In this document: in pieces, positions 36,482 to 46,400 of the stretch | Layout of the letters: every line of letters begins with the position of its first letter | Numbering within the stretch: the first letter of the stretch is position 1 | Assembly (NCBI GenBank): GCA_014138645.1 | Contig: JACJIB010000002.1 | Location: 124,001-188,000, forward strand | Direction of reading: 5' to 3' | From: Methylorubrum thiocyanatum | Lineage (GTDB): Bacteria; Pseudomonadota; Alphaproteobacteria; Rhizobiales; Beijerinckiaceae | Length of the DNA stretch: 64,000 nt | Notes under the pieces: generated by a model | Databases searched by the model: none | Seen by the model: the letters and a program-made list of their open reading frames with translations, nothing else | Told to the model about the DNA's origin: nothing | Made by a program: the position numbers and the translations under genes

Positions 36482-39304
36482 ATGAACCCGCTGAACGCCC
36501 TCTTCGCCGAGCACGAGCAGGCGGTCTGGCTCGACTTCGTGGCCCGTGGCTTCATCGCCAAGGGCGAACTCCAGGCGCTGGTGGAGAAGGACGACCTGCG
36601 CGGCGTCACCTCCAACCCGGCGATCTTCGAGAAGGCGATCGGCCACTCGGCCGAGTACGACGACAGCCTCAAGGCCGCCCTCGATCACGGCGACGCCCGC
36701 GTCATCGACCTCTACGAGGGGCTCGCCATCGCCGACATCCAGGCCGCGGCCGACGTGCTGCGCCGGGTCTACGACACCAGCGAGGGGGCCGACGGCTATG
36801 TCAGCCTCGAAGTCTCGCCCTACCTCGCGCTCGACACCGAGGAGACCCTGAAGGAGGCGCGCCGCCTGCATCAGGCGGTCGGGCGCGACAATCTGATGGT
36901 CAAGGTGCCGGCCACCCCCGCCGGCCTGCCGGCGATCCGCCAGCTCACGGCGGAGGGCATCTCCGTCAACATCACCCTTCTCTTCTCGCAGAGCGTCTAT
37001 GAGGAGGTGGCCAACGCCTTCATCGACGGCCTGACCGAGTTCGGCGCCAAGGGCGGCGACGTCTCGAAGGTCGCGAGCGTGGCGAGCTTCTTCATCAGCC
37101 GCATCGACAGCCTCGTCGACAAGCGGCTCGACGAGGTCGGCGGCTACGAGGATCTGAAGGGCAAGGTGGCGATCGCCAACGCCAAGCTTGCCTACCAGCG
37201 CTACAAGCGGATCTTCTCAGGCGCCAAATGGGACGCCCTGGAGGCCAAGGGTGCCAAGGCGCAGCGCCTGCTCTGGGCCTCGACCGGCACCAAGAACAAG
37301 GCCTATTCCGACGTGCTCTATGTCGAGGAGCTGATCGGCAAGAACACCGTCAACACCATGCCGCCGGCCACCATGGACGCGTTCCGCGATCATGGCCGGG
37401 TGCGCGCGACGCTGGAAGAGAACATCGGCGAGGCCGAGACCGTGATGGCGCGGCTCGCGCAAGCCGGCATCGACATCGAGGCGGTGGCGCGCCAACTCGT
37501 CGAGGAGGGCGTGCAGCTCTTCGTCGATGCCGCCGACGCCCTGCTCGGCGCCGTCGCGGGCAAGCGCGCGGCGCTGCTCGACCACCGGCTCGACGCGCAG
37601 TCCTTCAAGTTCGACGACGCGCTCCAGACGGCGACCGACAAGGCGGTCGAGTCCTGGCGCGCCAGCGGCGCGATCCGCCGCCTCTGGGCGCACGACAACA
37701 CGGTCTGGACCGGCCGCGACGAGGAGAAGTGGCTCGGCTGGCTGCGCATCGTCGAGGACGAGCTGGAGCGGGTCGATCTCTACGAAAAGTTCGCCGAGGA
37801 GGTGCGTGCGGAGGGCTTCACCGACGCGGTGGTGCTCGGCATGGGCGGCTCCAGCCTCGGGCCGGAGGTGATCGCCGCGACCTACGGCCACCGCGAGGGT
37901 TATCCGCGCCTGCGCATCCTCGACTCGACCGATCCCGACGAGGTGCGGGCCGTCGAGGCCGCTGTGAATCTCGAGAAGACCCTGTTCATCGTCGCCTCGA
38001 AGTCCGGCTCGACCCTCGAGCCCAACGTTTTCCGCGACTACTTCCTCGGGCGGATGAAGGACGTCGTCGGACCGGAGAAGGCTGGGTCACACTTCGTTGC
38101 GGTGACGGATCCGGGTTCCGCCATGGAGCGGGCCGCAAAGGACGACAATTTCAGAAAAATCTTCCTCGGCGTGCCGCAGATCGGCGGGCGCTACTCGGTG
38201 CTCTCCGCCTTCGGCCTCGTGCCGGCGGCGGCGGCCGGCGTCGAGATCCGCGAGTTCTTGGACAGCGCGCGCATGATGGTCCGCTCCTGCGGGCCGGCGG
38301 TGCCGCCCGCGGCCAATCCCGGCGTGCGCCTCGGCGCGGCCATGGGCGTCGCGGCCAAGGAGTTCGGGCGCGACAAGATCACGATCATCGCTTCCCCCGG
38401 CATCGACACCTTCGGCACCTGGGCCGAGCAGCTCATCGCCGAGTCGACCGGCAAGGAGGGCGTCGGCATCATCCCGGTCGAGGGCGAGCCGGTGGGCGTG
38501 CCCGCCGTCTACGGTGAGGATCGCCTGTTCGTGTACCTGCGCCTCGCGAGCCAGGCCGACGCGCGCCAGGACGAGGCCGTGAAGATCCTGGAGAGCGAGG
38601 CGCAGCCGGTGGTGCGCATCGATCTCGACAAGGCCGAGCAGCTTCCGCAAGAGTTCTTCCGCTTCGAGATCGCGACGGCGGTTGCGGGGGCGGTGCTCGG
38701 CATCAACCCGTTCGATCAGCCCGACGTCGAGGCGAGCAAGATCGAGACGAAGAAGCTGTTCGCCAGCGCCGAGGAGACCGGCGCCCTGCCCGCCGAGACG
38801 CCGATCTTCGAGGACGACACGGTCGCGCTCTATGCCGACGCGGCCAATGCCGAGGCCCTGCGCCCCGGCGAGGGGTTCGAAGCGATCGTGGCCGCGCATC
38901 TCGCCCGGGTGAAGCCGTGCGACTACGTCGCCCTGCTCGCCTATGTCGAGCGCAACGAGGCGCATCACGCGGTGCTGCAGGAGGCGCGTCTCGCGGTCCG
39001 CGACGCGCGGCAGGTCGCGACCTGCCTGGAATTCGGCCCGCGCTTCCTCCACTCGACGGGGCAGGCCTACAAGGGCGGTCCGGCCTCCGGCGTGTTCCTC
39101 CAGATCACCGCCGATCCCTCGGCCGATCTGCCGATCCCCGGGCGCAAGCTCGGTTTCAAGACGGTGATCGCGGCGCAGGCGCGGGGTGATTTCGCCGTTC
39201 TGTCCGAGCGCAAGCGCCGGGCGCTGAGAATCCACCTCAAGGGCGGCGATGTCGCGTCCGGCGTGAAGCGCGTCGCGGCGGCGATCAAGGCGGCGGTGGG
39301 CTGA
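36482..39304 (+). CDS. Bifunctional transaldolase / glucose-6-phosphate isomerase
   Basis: 940 residues, equal to a transaldolase fused to a phosphoglucose isomerase. The transaldolase part (about 1-365) has GVTSNPAIFEKAIGHSAEYD, the Schiff-base Lys in NLMVKVPATPAGLPAI and INITLLFS with ASVASFFISRID. The isomerase part (about 395-940) has GMGGSSLGPEVI, VASKSGSTLEPN, and a C-terminal extension to about 940. A gene fusion of this type is common in actinobacteria, cyanobacteria and some alphaproteobacteria. Start ATG 36482 is at MNPLNALFAEHEQAVWLDFVARG. With transketolase just upstream it makes a sugar-phosphate rearrangement unit. Confidence 0.93.
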   Translation: MNPLNALFAEHEQAVWLDFVARGFIAKGELQALVEKDDLRGVTSNPAIFEKAIGHSAEYDDSLKAALDHGDARVIDLYEGLAIADIQAAADVLRRVYDTSEGADGYVSLEVSPYLALDTEETLKEARRLHQAVGRDNLMVKVPATPAGLPAIRQLTAEGISVNITLLFSQSVYEEVANAFIDGLTEFGAKGGDVSKVASVASFFISRIDSLVDKRLDEVGGYEDLKGKVAIANAKLAYQRYKRIFSGAKWDALEAKGAKAQRLLWASTGTKNKAYSDVLYVEELIGKNTVNTMPPATMDAFRDHGRVRATLEENIGEAETVMARLAQAGIDIEAVARQLVEEGVQLFVDAADALLGAVAGKRAALLDHRLDAQSFKFDDALQTATDKAVESWRASGAIRRLWAHDNTVWTGRDEEKWLGWLRIVEDELERVDLYEKFAEEVRAEGFTDAVVLGMGGSSLGPEVIAATYGHREGYPRLRILDSTDPDEVRAVEAAVNLEKTLFIVASKSGSTLEPNVFRDYFLGRMKDVVGPEKAGSHFVAVTDPGSAMERAAKDDNFRKIFLGVPQIGGRYSVLSAFGLVPAAAAGVEIREFLDSARMMVRSCGPAVPPAANPGVRLGAAMGVAAKEFGRDKITIIASPGIDTFGTWAEQLIAESTGKEGVGIIPVEGEPVGVPAVYGEDRLFVYLRLASQADARQDEAVKILESEAQPVVRIDLDKAEQLPQEFFRFEIATAVAGAVLGINPFDQPDVEASKIETKKLFASAEETGALPAETPIFEDDTVALYADAANAEALRPGEGFEAIVAAHLARVKPCDYVALLAYVERNEAHHAVLQEARLAVRDARQVATCLEFGPRFLHSTGQAYKGGPASGVFLQITADPSADLPIPGRKLGFKTVIAAQARGDFAVLSERKRRALRIHLKGGDVASGVKRVAAAIKAAVG

Positions 39305-39335
39305 AGCCGCGGGAGGCCGCCGGATAAGGCTCCTC

Positions 39336-39527
39336 CCTCTCCCCGCGCGCGGGGAGAGGCCTGTCTGCACCCCGTCGTGCAGACAGGTAGCGGAGGCGAA
39401 GCAGCAGCGACGGTGAGGGGGCGGCTCCGGCAGAGTCTTGCCCGGAACCGCCCCCTCACCGTCGGCTGCCGCCTCGCTTTACCGACGACAAGGTCGGTAA
39501 AGCCCTCTCCCCGCAAGCGGGGCGAGG
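39336..39527. repeat. Block of five consecutive palindromes (REP/mosaic-like element)
   Basis: Five hairpins are packed into 192 bp. A perfect 24-bp palindrome lies at 39336-39359 (CCTCTCCCCGCG and complement). Perfect 11-bp arms lie at 39360-39370/39377-39387 (CCTGTCTGCAC). 22-bp arms with one mismatch lie at 39409-39430/39442-39463. Perfect 11-bp arms lie at 39476-39486/39493-39503 (GCTTTACCGAC). 11-bp arms with one mismatch lie at 39504-39514/39517-39527, nearly repeating the first. No coding frame is supported. It lies between convergent tal-pgi and dedA genes, where such repeats are usually inserted. Confidence 0.85.
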
Positions 39528-39568
39528 GGATGCGGCGCTCCTCGTTGCGGAAATTGGCTACGAAAAAA

Positions 39569-40213
39569 TCAGTCCGTCAGCGGGCCGGGGATCGCGGCTT
39601 CGGCCTTCACCAGCAGCCGCTCCTCGTGGCGCTTCATGAACAGCCACAGGGCGAGGCCGCCGAAGATCACGAAGGCCAGCAGCGCGAGGCCGACGGGGCC
39701 GACGATGTGCTCGATCGAGCGGCCGCAGGCATAGGCGCCGAAGCCCATGATGCCGGCCCAGGCGAAGCCGCCCAGACCGTTGAACAGCATGAAGCGGCGG
39801 GCATCGAGCCGGTTCACGCCCGCCAGCACCGCCGCGTAGGCCCGCAGCATCGCGGTGAAGCGGCCGAAGAACACGATCTTCCCGCCATGCTCGCGGAACA
39901 GGTATTGCCCGAGCTTGAGCCGCCCATGGTCGAGGGCGATGAGGTGGCCGTGGCGCAGGAGCAGCGGCATGCCCCAGCGGCGCCCGACCCAGTAGCCGAC
40001 ATTGTCGCCGAGGATCGCGGCGGCGGCGGCGGCGGCGACGATGAGCACGATGTTGAGGTTGCCGGTGCTGCCGGCATAGACCGCCGACGAGATCAGGATC
40101 GTCTCACCCGGCATCGGCACGCCCGCACTCTCCAGCGCGACGACGACGAAGACCGCGAGATAGCCGTAATGGGCGATGAGGTCGGCGATCGGCAGTCCAT
40201 GGAGGAAGGACAT
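39569..40213 (-). CDS. DedA-family membrane protein
   Basis: 214 residues from ATG 40213; an upstream in-frame start at 40258 would add 15 residues that do not look conserved. The SNARE-associated/DedA fold motifs are present: LESAGVPMPGETILISSAVYAG, ILGDNVGYWVGRRWG, GGKIVFFGRFTAMLRAYAAVLAGVNRLDARRFMLFNGLGGFAWAG (the conserved F/Y-x-R-F-x-P/A...R...G-x-x-x-M region). Four to five membrane segments are expected. DedA proteins move lipid carriers such as undecaprenyl phosphate across the membrane. The residues between arms are intact; this member is ordinary in length. Confidence 0.9.
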   Translation of the reverse strand: MSFLHGLPIADLIAHYGYLAVFVVVALESAGVPMPGETILISSAVYAGSTGNLNIVLIVAAAAAAAILGDNVGYWVGRRWGMPLLLRHGHLIALDHGRLKLGQYLFREHGGKIVFFGRFTAMLRAYAAVLAGVNRLDARRFMLFNGLGGFAWAGIMGFGAYACGRSIEHIVGPVGLALLAFVIFGGLALWLFMKRHEERLLVKAEAAIPGPLTD

Positions 40214-40294
40214 GGATGAGAATGCTCCGCGGAACGTGTGGCGGCGCAGTCTGGTCACGAACGTGGCCGCAGGAGGGCGGCCCCCTGCCCCGCG

Positions 40295-40501
40295 TCAGCC
40301 GGTCCCGCCCGCCTCGGACAGGGACTGCTCGGCACCTTGAACCGGGCCCGCGCCCTCCCCGCCGCCCTCGGCCTGCCACGGCAGGGCGAGGGTGTCGTCC
40401 GGCAGCGGGAGCAACTGCGCCAGCCCCTCCGATACCCCGAACAGAACCGGATTCGTTCGCAGGCCGGAGCCGGGCGGGAGAAGAAGGGTGCTGTCGATCA
40501 T
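40295..40501 (-). CDS. Hypothetical protein, 68 residues
   Basis: ATG 40501, MIDSTLLLPPGSGLRTNPVLFGVSEGLAQLLPLPDDTLALPWQ then a Gly/Glu-rich tail. The first 40 residues have plausible composition, but no Shine-Dalgarno or family supports it. Upstream of the DedA gene on the same strand. Otherwise the 412-bp gap 40214-40625 holds nothing I recognise. Confidence 0.35.
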   Translation of the reverse strand: MIDSTLLLPPGSGLRTNPVLFGVSEGLAQLLPLPDDTLALPWQAEGGGEGAGPVQGAEQSLSEAGGTG

Positions 40502-40625
40502 GGCGGGGAACGGGCTCTGACCGCCGAAGGGCGGAGACTGCTATAAGCCTTCCGCCGGCCTCTTGTTGCACGGGTTCGTCCGAGGCCGTGCCGCGCGGCA
40601 CCTTTTTCGCCGCCACGCCCGGCCG

Positions 40626-42086
40626 TCAATTCGCCTTGAGGAACCTCTCGACGCTGGCGCCCAGGCCCGCGGAATGCGCCGAGAGATCGCTGGCGATGGC
40701 GCGGACCGCATCGACGTGGCTGCCGGTGGCGTCCGCCGCCGAGGAAACGCCGACGATGTTGCCGGACATCTCGTGCGTCGAGGCGGCCTGCTCCTCCACC
40801 GCGCTTGCCATGGCGAGGGTCAGCCCGGAGAGGTCCGTCACCGCAGCGGTGATCGTGCCGATCGCCTCCACCGCCTCGCCCGTGGCGCCCTGGATCGCGG
40901 CGATCTGTCCGGAGATCTCGCCGGTGGCCCGGGCCGTCTGCTCGGCCAGGGCCTTCACCTCGGCGGCGACCACGGCGAAGCCGCGGCCGGCGGCGCCGGC
41001 ACGGGCCGCCTCGATGGTGGCGTTGAGCGCGAGCAGGTTGGTCTGGTCGGCGATCGAGCGGATCATCGCCACCACCGCATCGACCTTGCGGGCATTCTCG
41101 GCGAGTTGGCGGACGGTGAGGTCGGTCGTCTCCGCCTGAGCCGCGATCCGCTGGGCGCGCTCCGAGACGCTGCCGACCTGACCCGAGATCTCTTGGATCG
41201 AGGCGGTCATCTGCGCCGAGCCCGCCGCTACCGAGGAGGCGCGCTGCCGGGCGTCGCCGGCGGAGCGCGACAGTTCCTCGGCCGAATGCTGCATCCGCTC
41301 GACGGCGGAGCGCACCGCCTCGACCACCTGCGCCACCTCGTTCGACATCTGAACCTGCGCCGTCGCGACCGACCACGTGACCATCGGGCCGACATACTCG
41401 CCCTCCGGGCCGTGGATCGCCGAGACGCGCAGGTCGAGGGTCTCCGGCCCGACCCTGATCTTGGCCCGGTGCGGCAGGCGGCTGCTGTCAGCCAGCATCG
41501 CCCGCTGGTGGTGCGGGTTCTTGTGGAACACGTCGAAGGAGCGACCCAGCATCTCCGAGACCTTGATCGGCAGATGCTGCTCGATGGTGGCGAGCGTCGT
41601 CAGCGAGGTCTTGTTCAGATAGTTGATCTTGAACTCGTCGCGCGGATCCGCGGTCATGACGGCGACGGGCATGCCGTCGATCATCGTCAGGAGCCGGCTC
41701 GTCTCGTTCTTCTTGGCGGTGATGTCGGTCGCGAACTTCATCACCCGTTCCGGCGTGCCGTCCGCCCCGAGCACCGGGTTGTAGGTCGCCTCCAGCCAGA
41801 TCTTGCGGCCGGATTTGCCGAGGCGGAGGAACTCGCCGGATGCGTATTGGCCGGAGCGCAGCTTGTCCCAGAAGGCGCGATACTCGGCACTCGCGGCGTA
41901 GTCGGCTTCGACGAAGAGGCTGTGATGCTTGCCCTTGATCTCCTCGAGGGCGTAGCCGACCGCCGCGAGGAAGTTGAGGTTCGCATCCAGGATGGTGCCG
42001 TCCATGGCGAACTCAATGGTGGCGAGCGATCGATCAAGTGCATCGAGCTTCGCCTGCGCATCACTCTGCTTCGTCTTACGGAACAT
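40626..42086 (-). CDS. Soluble methyl-accepting chemotaxis protein with two PAS domains
   Basis: 486 residues with no transmembrane segment, so it is a cytoplasmic chemoreceptor. PAS 1 is at about 18-125 ([70 protein letters not shown]). A second PAS-like region spans ~128-240 with [14 protein letters not shown]. The signalling domain runs from about 245 to the end, with the hairpin tip [51 protein letters not shown]. It senses an internal cue such as redox state through PAS and signals to CheA. The upstream 350 bp is AT-rich. Confidence 0.93.
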   Translation of the reverse strand: MFRKTKQSDAQAKLDALDRSLATIEFAMDGTILDANLNFLAAVGYALEEIKGKHHSLFVEADYAASAEYRAFWDKLRSGQYASGEFLRLGKSGRKIWLEATYNPVLGADGTPERVMKFATDITAKKNETSRLLTMIDGMPVAVMTADPRDEFKINYLNKTSLTTLATIEQHLPIKVSEMLGRSFDVFHKNPHHQRAMLADSSRLPHRAKIRVGPETLDLRVSAIHGPEGEYVGPMVTWSVATAQVQMSNEVAQVVEAVRSAVERMQHSAEELSRSAGDARQRASSVAAGSAQMTASIQEISGQVGSVSERAQRIAAQAETTDLTVRQLAENARKVDAVVAMIRSIADQTNLLALNATIEAARAGAAGRGFAVVAAEVKALAEQTARATGEISGQIAAIQGATGEAVEAIGTITAAVTDLSGLTLAMASAVEEQAASTHEMSGNIVGVSSAADATGSHVDAVRAIASDLSAHSAGLGASVERFLKAN

Positions 42087-42436
42087 GGAAGAACCCCCGT
42101 GACGCGATCATCCTCACGCTGGCATTTTGCGAGGAGCGATCTTGTCGTTGATCGGACGCGGATCTCGGCGGTTCGGCTCGATGTTTTTAATCCGCTCCTA
42201 TGTCGAATGTTCATTTTCGAGGTAAATTAAGAATTAATATGAAGGCGCGTCAGCGATGCAATTCATTGCGGCAACGGTACAGATTCTGAAAATATTTTAC
42301 GAGATTCAGACTCTCTATCATAACAAATGATATCAAATTTGGGGCAATCCGCTGTTCTATAGGGCCGGCCCGGACCGAATTCGCTCCGCCGCCCCGCCGA
42401 GCGATGCGGGAGGCCAGGCGGCGGAGTTCGGATGCT
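42087..42436. other. AT-rich intergenic region
   Basis: About 350 bp between the chemoreceptor (start at 42086) and the end of the MBL-fold gene. The 42190-42350 stretch is strikingly AT-rich for this genome and must carry the chemoreceptor promoter. I could not assign -35/-10 boxes confidently. No RNA gene or ORF is supported. Confidence 0.45.
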
Positions 42437-43309
42437 TCAGGCGCGGCGCAGGAGATCCGTCAGCGGCACCGGCGCGGCGTGTGGACGGCTGCCGAGCATC
42501 GCATCGATCAACGCCAGAACTTCCGTCCGGCCGACATTGGCTGCCGGCTCGAACGGGGTCCAGGTCTGGGTGAAGTCGAGGCGCTCGAACACGTCGCGAT
42601 AGCGGCGCAGCTCGTTCACGGTCAGGGGCACTCCCCGCACGAAGGCCTTGTGCGCCGAGATCGTCCGCGCCCTGCGGAAATCATTCGGTTCGAGTTCGAA
42701 CTTGAGCGCGTCGCCGCAGAAGCAGATCTTCCGCTTGCGGTCGAACAGCACGGCGTGGCCGTCGAAATGGCCGGCGGTGCGGTGCAGTTCGAGGCCGGGC
42801 AGAGGCTCCAGAAAGTCGTCGTAGGGCCAGGAGACCTGAAGCGCCGCACTCCAGGTGAAGTCGGCGGCCGGAAGGCAGAGTTCCGGATCGAACCGGTCCT
42901 GGAGCTGCACCAGCGCCCCGTAGGAATGCGGGTGCGAGGCCGAGAGCAGCTGCATGCCCCCGAGCCGCTCGATCTGGTCGAGCGCCGCCTCGCTGAAGAC
43001 GGGGCAGCCCTCGAACCCCATATTCCCGTTCTCGGTCCGGATCAGGTAGGCGCTCGGGCCGATGCCGGAGACCGGCTCGTTCCAGAAGCGCCAGACGCCC
43101 GGCTCCAGCTCCTCCCAGTGGCAGGGGAACGCGTCCTGCGCCTCGCGGGCGGTGCGGAAGCGCCAGCCGTCCTGCGGCACGACGTGGCGGGCGTCGAGGC
43201 ACATCGGGCAGTGCGGCGGCGTCTCGAAGTGGCGCTGCCAGAAACCGCAATTGTCGCAGGTATAGGCGGGCAGCTTCAGGGCGCCCGCGAAGGGCAGATA
43301 ACCGGGCAC
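42437..43309 (-). CDS. MBL-fold metallo-hydrolase-like protein with N-terminal zinc ribbon
   Basis: 290 residues from GTG 43309, with AGGA ~6 nt upstream. The N-terminal zinc ribbon is Cys18-x2-Cys21...Cys34-x2-Cys37. The MBL domain follows: VSGIGPSAYLIRTENGNMGFEG, ASHPHSYGALVQLQ (H126, H128), GLELHRTAGHFDGHAVLFDRKRKICFCGDALKFE (H181, D200). In the HxHxDH metal motif the Asp and last His are Tyr130 and Gly131, so the second metal site should be missing. The reading frame stays open far upstream through the RND permease gene, but that is an antisense-type shadow of the efflux gene. The substrate is unknown. Confidence 0.8.
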   Translation of the reverse strand: MPGYLPFAGALKLPAYTCDNCGFWQRHFETPPHCPMCLDARHVVPQDGWRFRTAREAQDAFPCHWEELEPGVWRFWNEPVSGIGPSAYLIRTENGNMGFEGCPVFSEAALDQIERLGGMQLLSASHPHSYGALVQLQDRFDPELCLPAADFTWSAALQVSWPYDDFLEPLPGLELHRTAGHFDGHAVLFDRKRKICFCGDALKFELEPNDFRRARTISAHKAFVRGVPLTVNELRRYRDVFERLDFTQTWTPFEPAANVGRTEVLALIDAMLGSRPHAAPVPLTDLLRRA

Positions 43310-43413
43310 GGGCGATCCTGCTTGGAAAAACGAGAACGGCCGGAAGCTAGTGCTCCCGGCCGCATTCTCATCCCCGGTGACGCGTTCTGCCGCGCGTCCC
43401 TCGCTGTGGTGCC

Positions 43414-46400
43414 TCAGCCGTGGGCCGGGGCTCCGCTCGGTTCGCCGTGCGGGTCCCTCCCGTGCGGATCGTGGCTGTGCGGGTCCTTGCCGCGCTTGCG
43501 GCCGATCCAGATCACCGCCTTGCGGATCACCACGTAGAAGACCGGGGTCAGGAACAGGCCGAAGAAGGTCGCGCCGATCATCCCGAAGAACACCGCCGTG
43601 CCGAGCGCCTGACGCATCTCGGCGCCGGGGCCCGTGGCGATCACCAGCGGCAGCACGCCGAGGATGAAGGCGAAGGCCGTCATCAGGATCGGGCGCAGGC
43701 GCAGGCGGCAGGCCTGGACCGCCGCATCCACCGGTCCCTTGTGCTCGCTCTCCTCGATGTCGTGGGCGAACTCCACGATCAGGATCGCGTTCTTGGCCGC
43801 CAGACCGATGAGCACGATCAGGCCGATCTGGGTCAGGATGTTGTTGTCCTGCCCGCGCAACTGCACCCCGAACAAGGCGGCGAGCACGCCGGTCGGCACC
43901 ACCAGCAGGATCGCCAGCGGCAGGGCCCAGGACTCGTACTGCGCCGCGAGCACGAGGAAGACGAGGAGCACGCCGAGCGCGAAGACGTAGATCGCCGTGC
44001 CGCCCGCCGCCTTCTGCTGGAAGGCGATCTCGGTCCAGTCGTAGGAATAGCCCTCGGGCAGGGCCCGCTTGGCGATCTCCTCCATGGTGTCGAGCGCCTG
44101 ACCGGTCGAGACGCCCGCCTGCGCCACGCCCTGCAGCGGCACCGAGTAGTACAGGTTGAACCGCTGCACGATCTGCGGGCCGGAGATCTCGCGGATCGAG
44201 GCCAGCGTCCCCATCGGCACCAGGGCGCCGGTGGAGGAGCGCACCTTCAGCTGCTCGATGTCGCGCTGGGACATGCGGTAGACCGCATCGCCCTGCACGC
44301 GCACCTGATAGATGCGGCCCAGCGTGTTGAAGTCGTTGACGTAGGCACCGCCCAGCGCCGTCTGCACGGTCGAGAAGACGTTGGCGAGCGGCACGTTGAG
44401 CATGCGTGCGATGGTGCGGTCGATGTCGAGGTAGAGCTGCGGCGTGTCGTTGCTGAAGGTCGTGAAGACCCGCGTCACGTCCTTGCTCTGGTTGGCCTGC
44501 CCCATCACCTCGCCGGCCGCCGCGAGCAGCGGGCCGATATCGGAGGATTGACGGCTCTCGATCTGCATCTTGAAGCCGCCGCCCTGGCCGAGGCCGCGCA
44601 CCGGCGGCGGCGGGATGACGATGACCCGCGCCTCCTGGATGCCGGCGGTCGCCTTCATCACGTCGCCGGTGATCACCGCCGCGCTGCGTCCCTGCGCCGC
44701 CCGCTCCTTGGAATTCTTGAGCGTCAGGAACATCACCGCCGCGTTGGTGGTGTTGGTGAAGGTGGCGCCGTCGAAGCCGGCGATGATGACGGTGTTGGTG
44801 ATGCCGTCGATCTTGCGGGCGATGGCGGCGGCGCGGTTCACCACCTCCGTGGTGCGGTCGAGCGAGGAACCCGAGGGGAGCTGCACCACGCCGATGAGAT
44901 AGCCCTGGTCCTGATCCGGGATGAAGCCCGTGGGCGTCGTCCGGGCGAGGTGGAGCGTGCCGGCGATCACCGCCGCGTAGACGATCAGCATCGCGATCAC
45001 GCCGACCACGGTGCCGGTCAGCACGCGGATCGTGTGGCCGTAGACGTTCGACAGCCAGTCGAAGCCGCGGTTGAACAGGCTCGCGAGCCAGTTGACGAAG
45101 CGGGTGAGGAAGAATTTCGGCGGTCTCTGCTCGTGGTGCGGCTTCAGCAGAAGCTTGCAGAGCGCCGGCGAGAGGGTGAGCGAGTTGAAGGCCGAGATGA
45201 TGGTCGAGGCCGCGATGGTGAGCGCGAACTGCTTGTAGAACTGGCCCGAGATGCCGGGGATGAAGGCGGTCGGGATGAACACCGCCGCGAGCACGAGGGC
45301 GATGGCGATGACCGCGCCGCCCACCTCGTCCATGGTCTTGTGGGCCGCCTCGCCGGGCGAGAGCCCCTCGGCCATGTTGCGCTCGACGTTCTCGACCACG
45401 ACGATGGCGTCGTCGACGACGATGCCGATGGCAAGCACGAGGCCGAACAGGGTCAGGTTGTTGAGCGAGAAGCCGAGCGCCGACATCACCGCGAAGGTGC
45501 CGACCAGCGACACGGGGATCGCGATCACCGGAATCAGCGCCGTGCGCCAGCTCTGGAGGAAGACCAGGACCACGATGACGACGAGGAGGACGGCCTCGAA
45601 CAGGGTCTTGTAGACCTCGTGGATCGACTCCTCGATGAACTCCGTCGGGTTGTAGGCGATGCGGTACTCGACGTCCGGCGGGAACCGCTTCTTCAGTTCC
45701 TCCATCGTCGCCTTGACCGATTCCGCGGCCTCGAGCGCGTTGGTGCCCGGCCGCTGGAAGGCGCCGATGCCGACCGCGGGCGTGTCGTTGAGGAAGGAGT
45801 TCGTGGTGTAGTCCTTCTGGCCCATCTCGACGCGGGCGATGTCGCGCACGCGCACGAGGCGCCCGTCGCTCGCCTTGACGATGACGTCGGCGAACTGCTC
45901 CGGCGACTGGAAGCGCCCTTGCGACTGCACCACGAGCTGGAAGGCGGCGCCCGGCGCGGCCGGCGGGCCGTTGAGCTGGCCGGCGGCCACCTGCACGTTC
46001 TGCTCCTGCAGCGCGCTCGTGACGTCGGTGGTGGTCAGGCCGTAGGCGGCCATCTTCTGCGGGTCGATCCAGACCCGCTCGGCATACTCGTTGCCGCCGA
46101 AGATCGAGATGTCGCCGACGCCGTCCAGCCGCAGCAGCTCGTCGCGGATGTTGAGGTAGATGTAGTTGGCCAGATAGTTCTGGTCGTAGGTGCGCTTGGG
46201 CGAGAGCAGGTGCACGACCAGCATCAGGTCGGGCGAGGCCTTGCGGACGGTGACGCCGAGGTTGCGCACGTCCGGCGGCAGGCGCGGCTGCGCCACCGAG
46301 AGCCGGTTCTGCACCAGCACGTTGGCGATATCGAGGTTGGTGCCGACCTTGAAGGTCACGGTCAGCAGCATGGCGCCGTCGTTGGTCGACAACGACGTCA

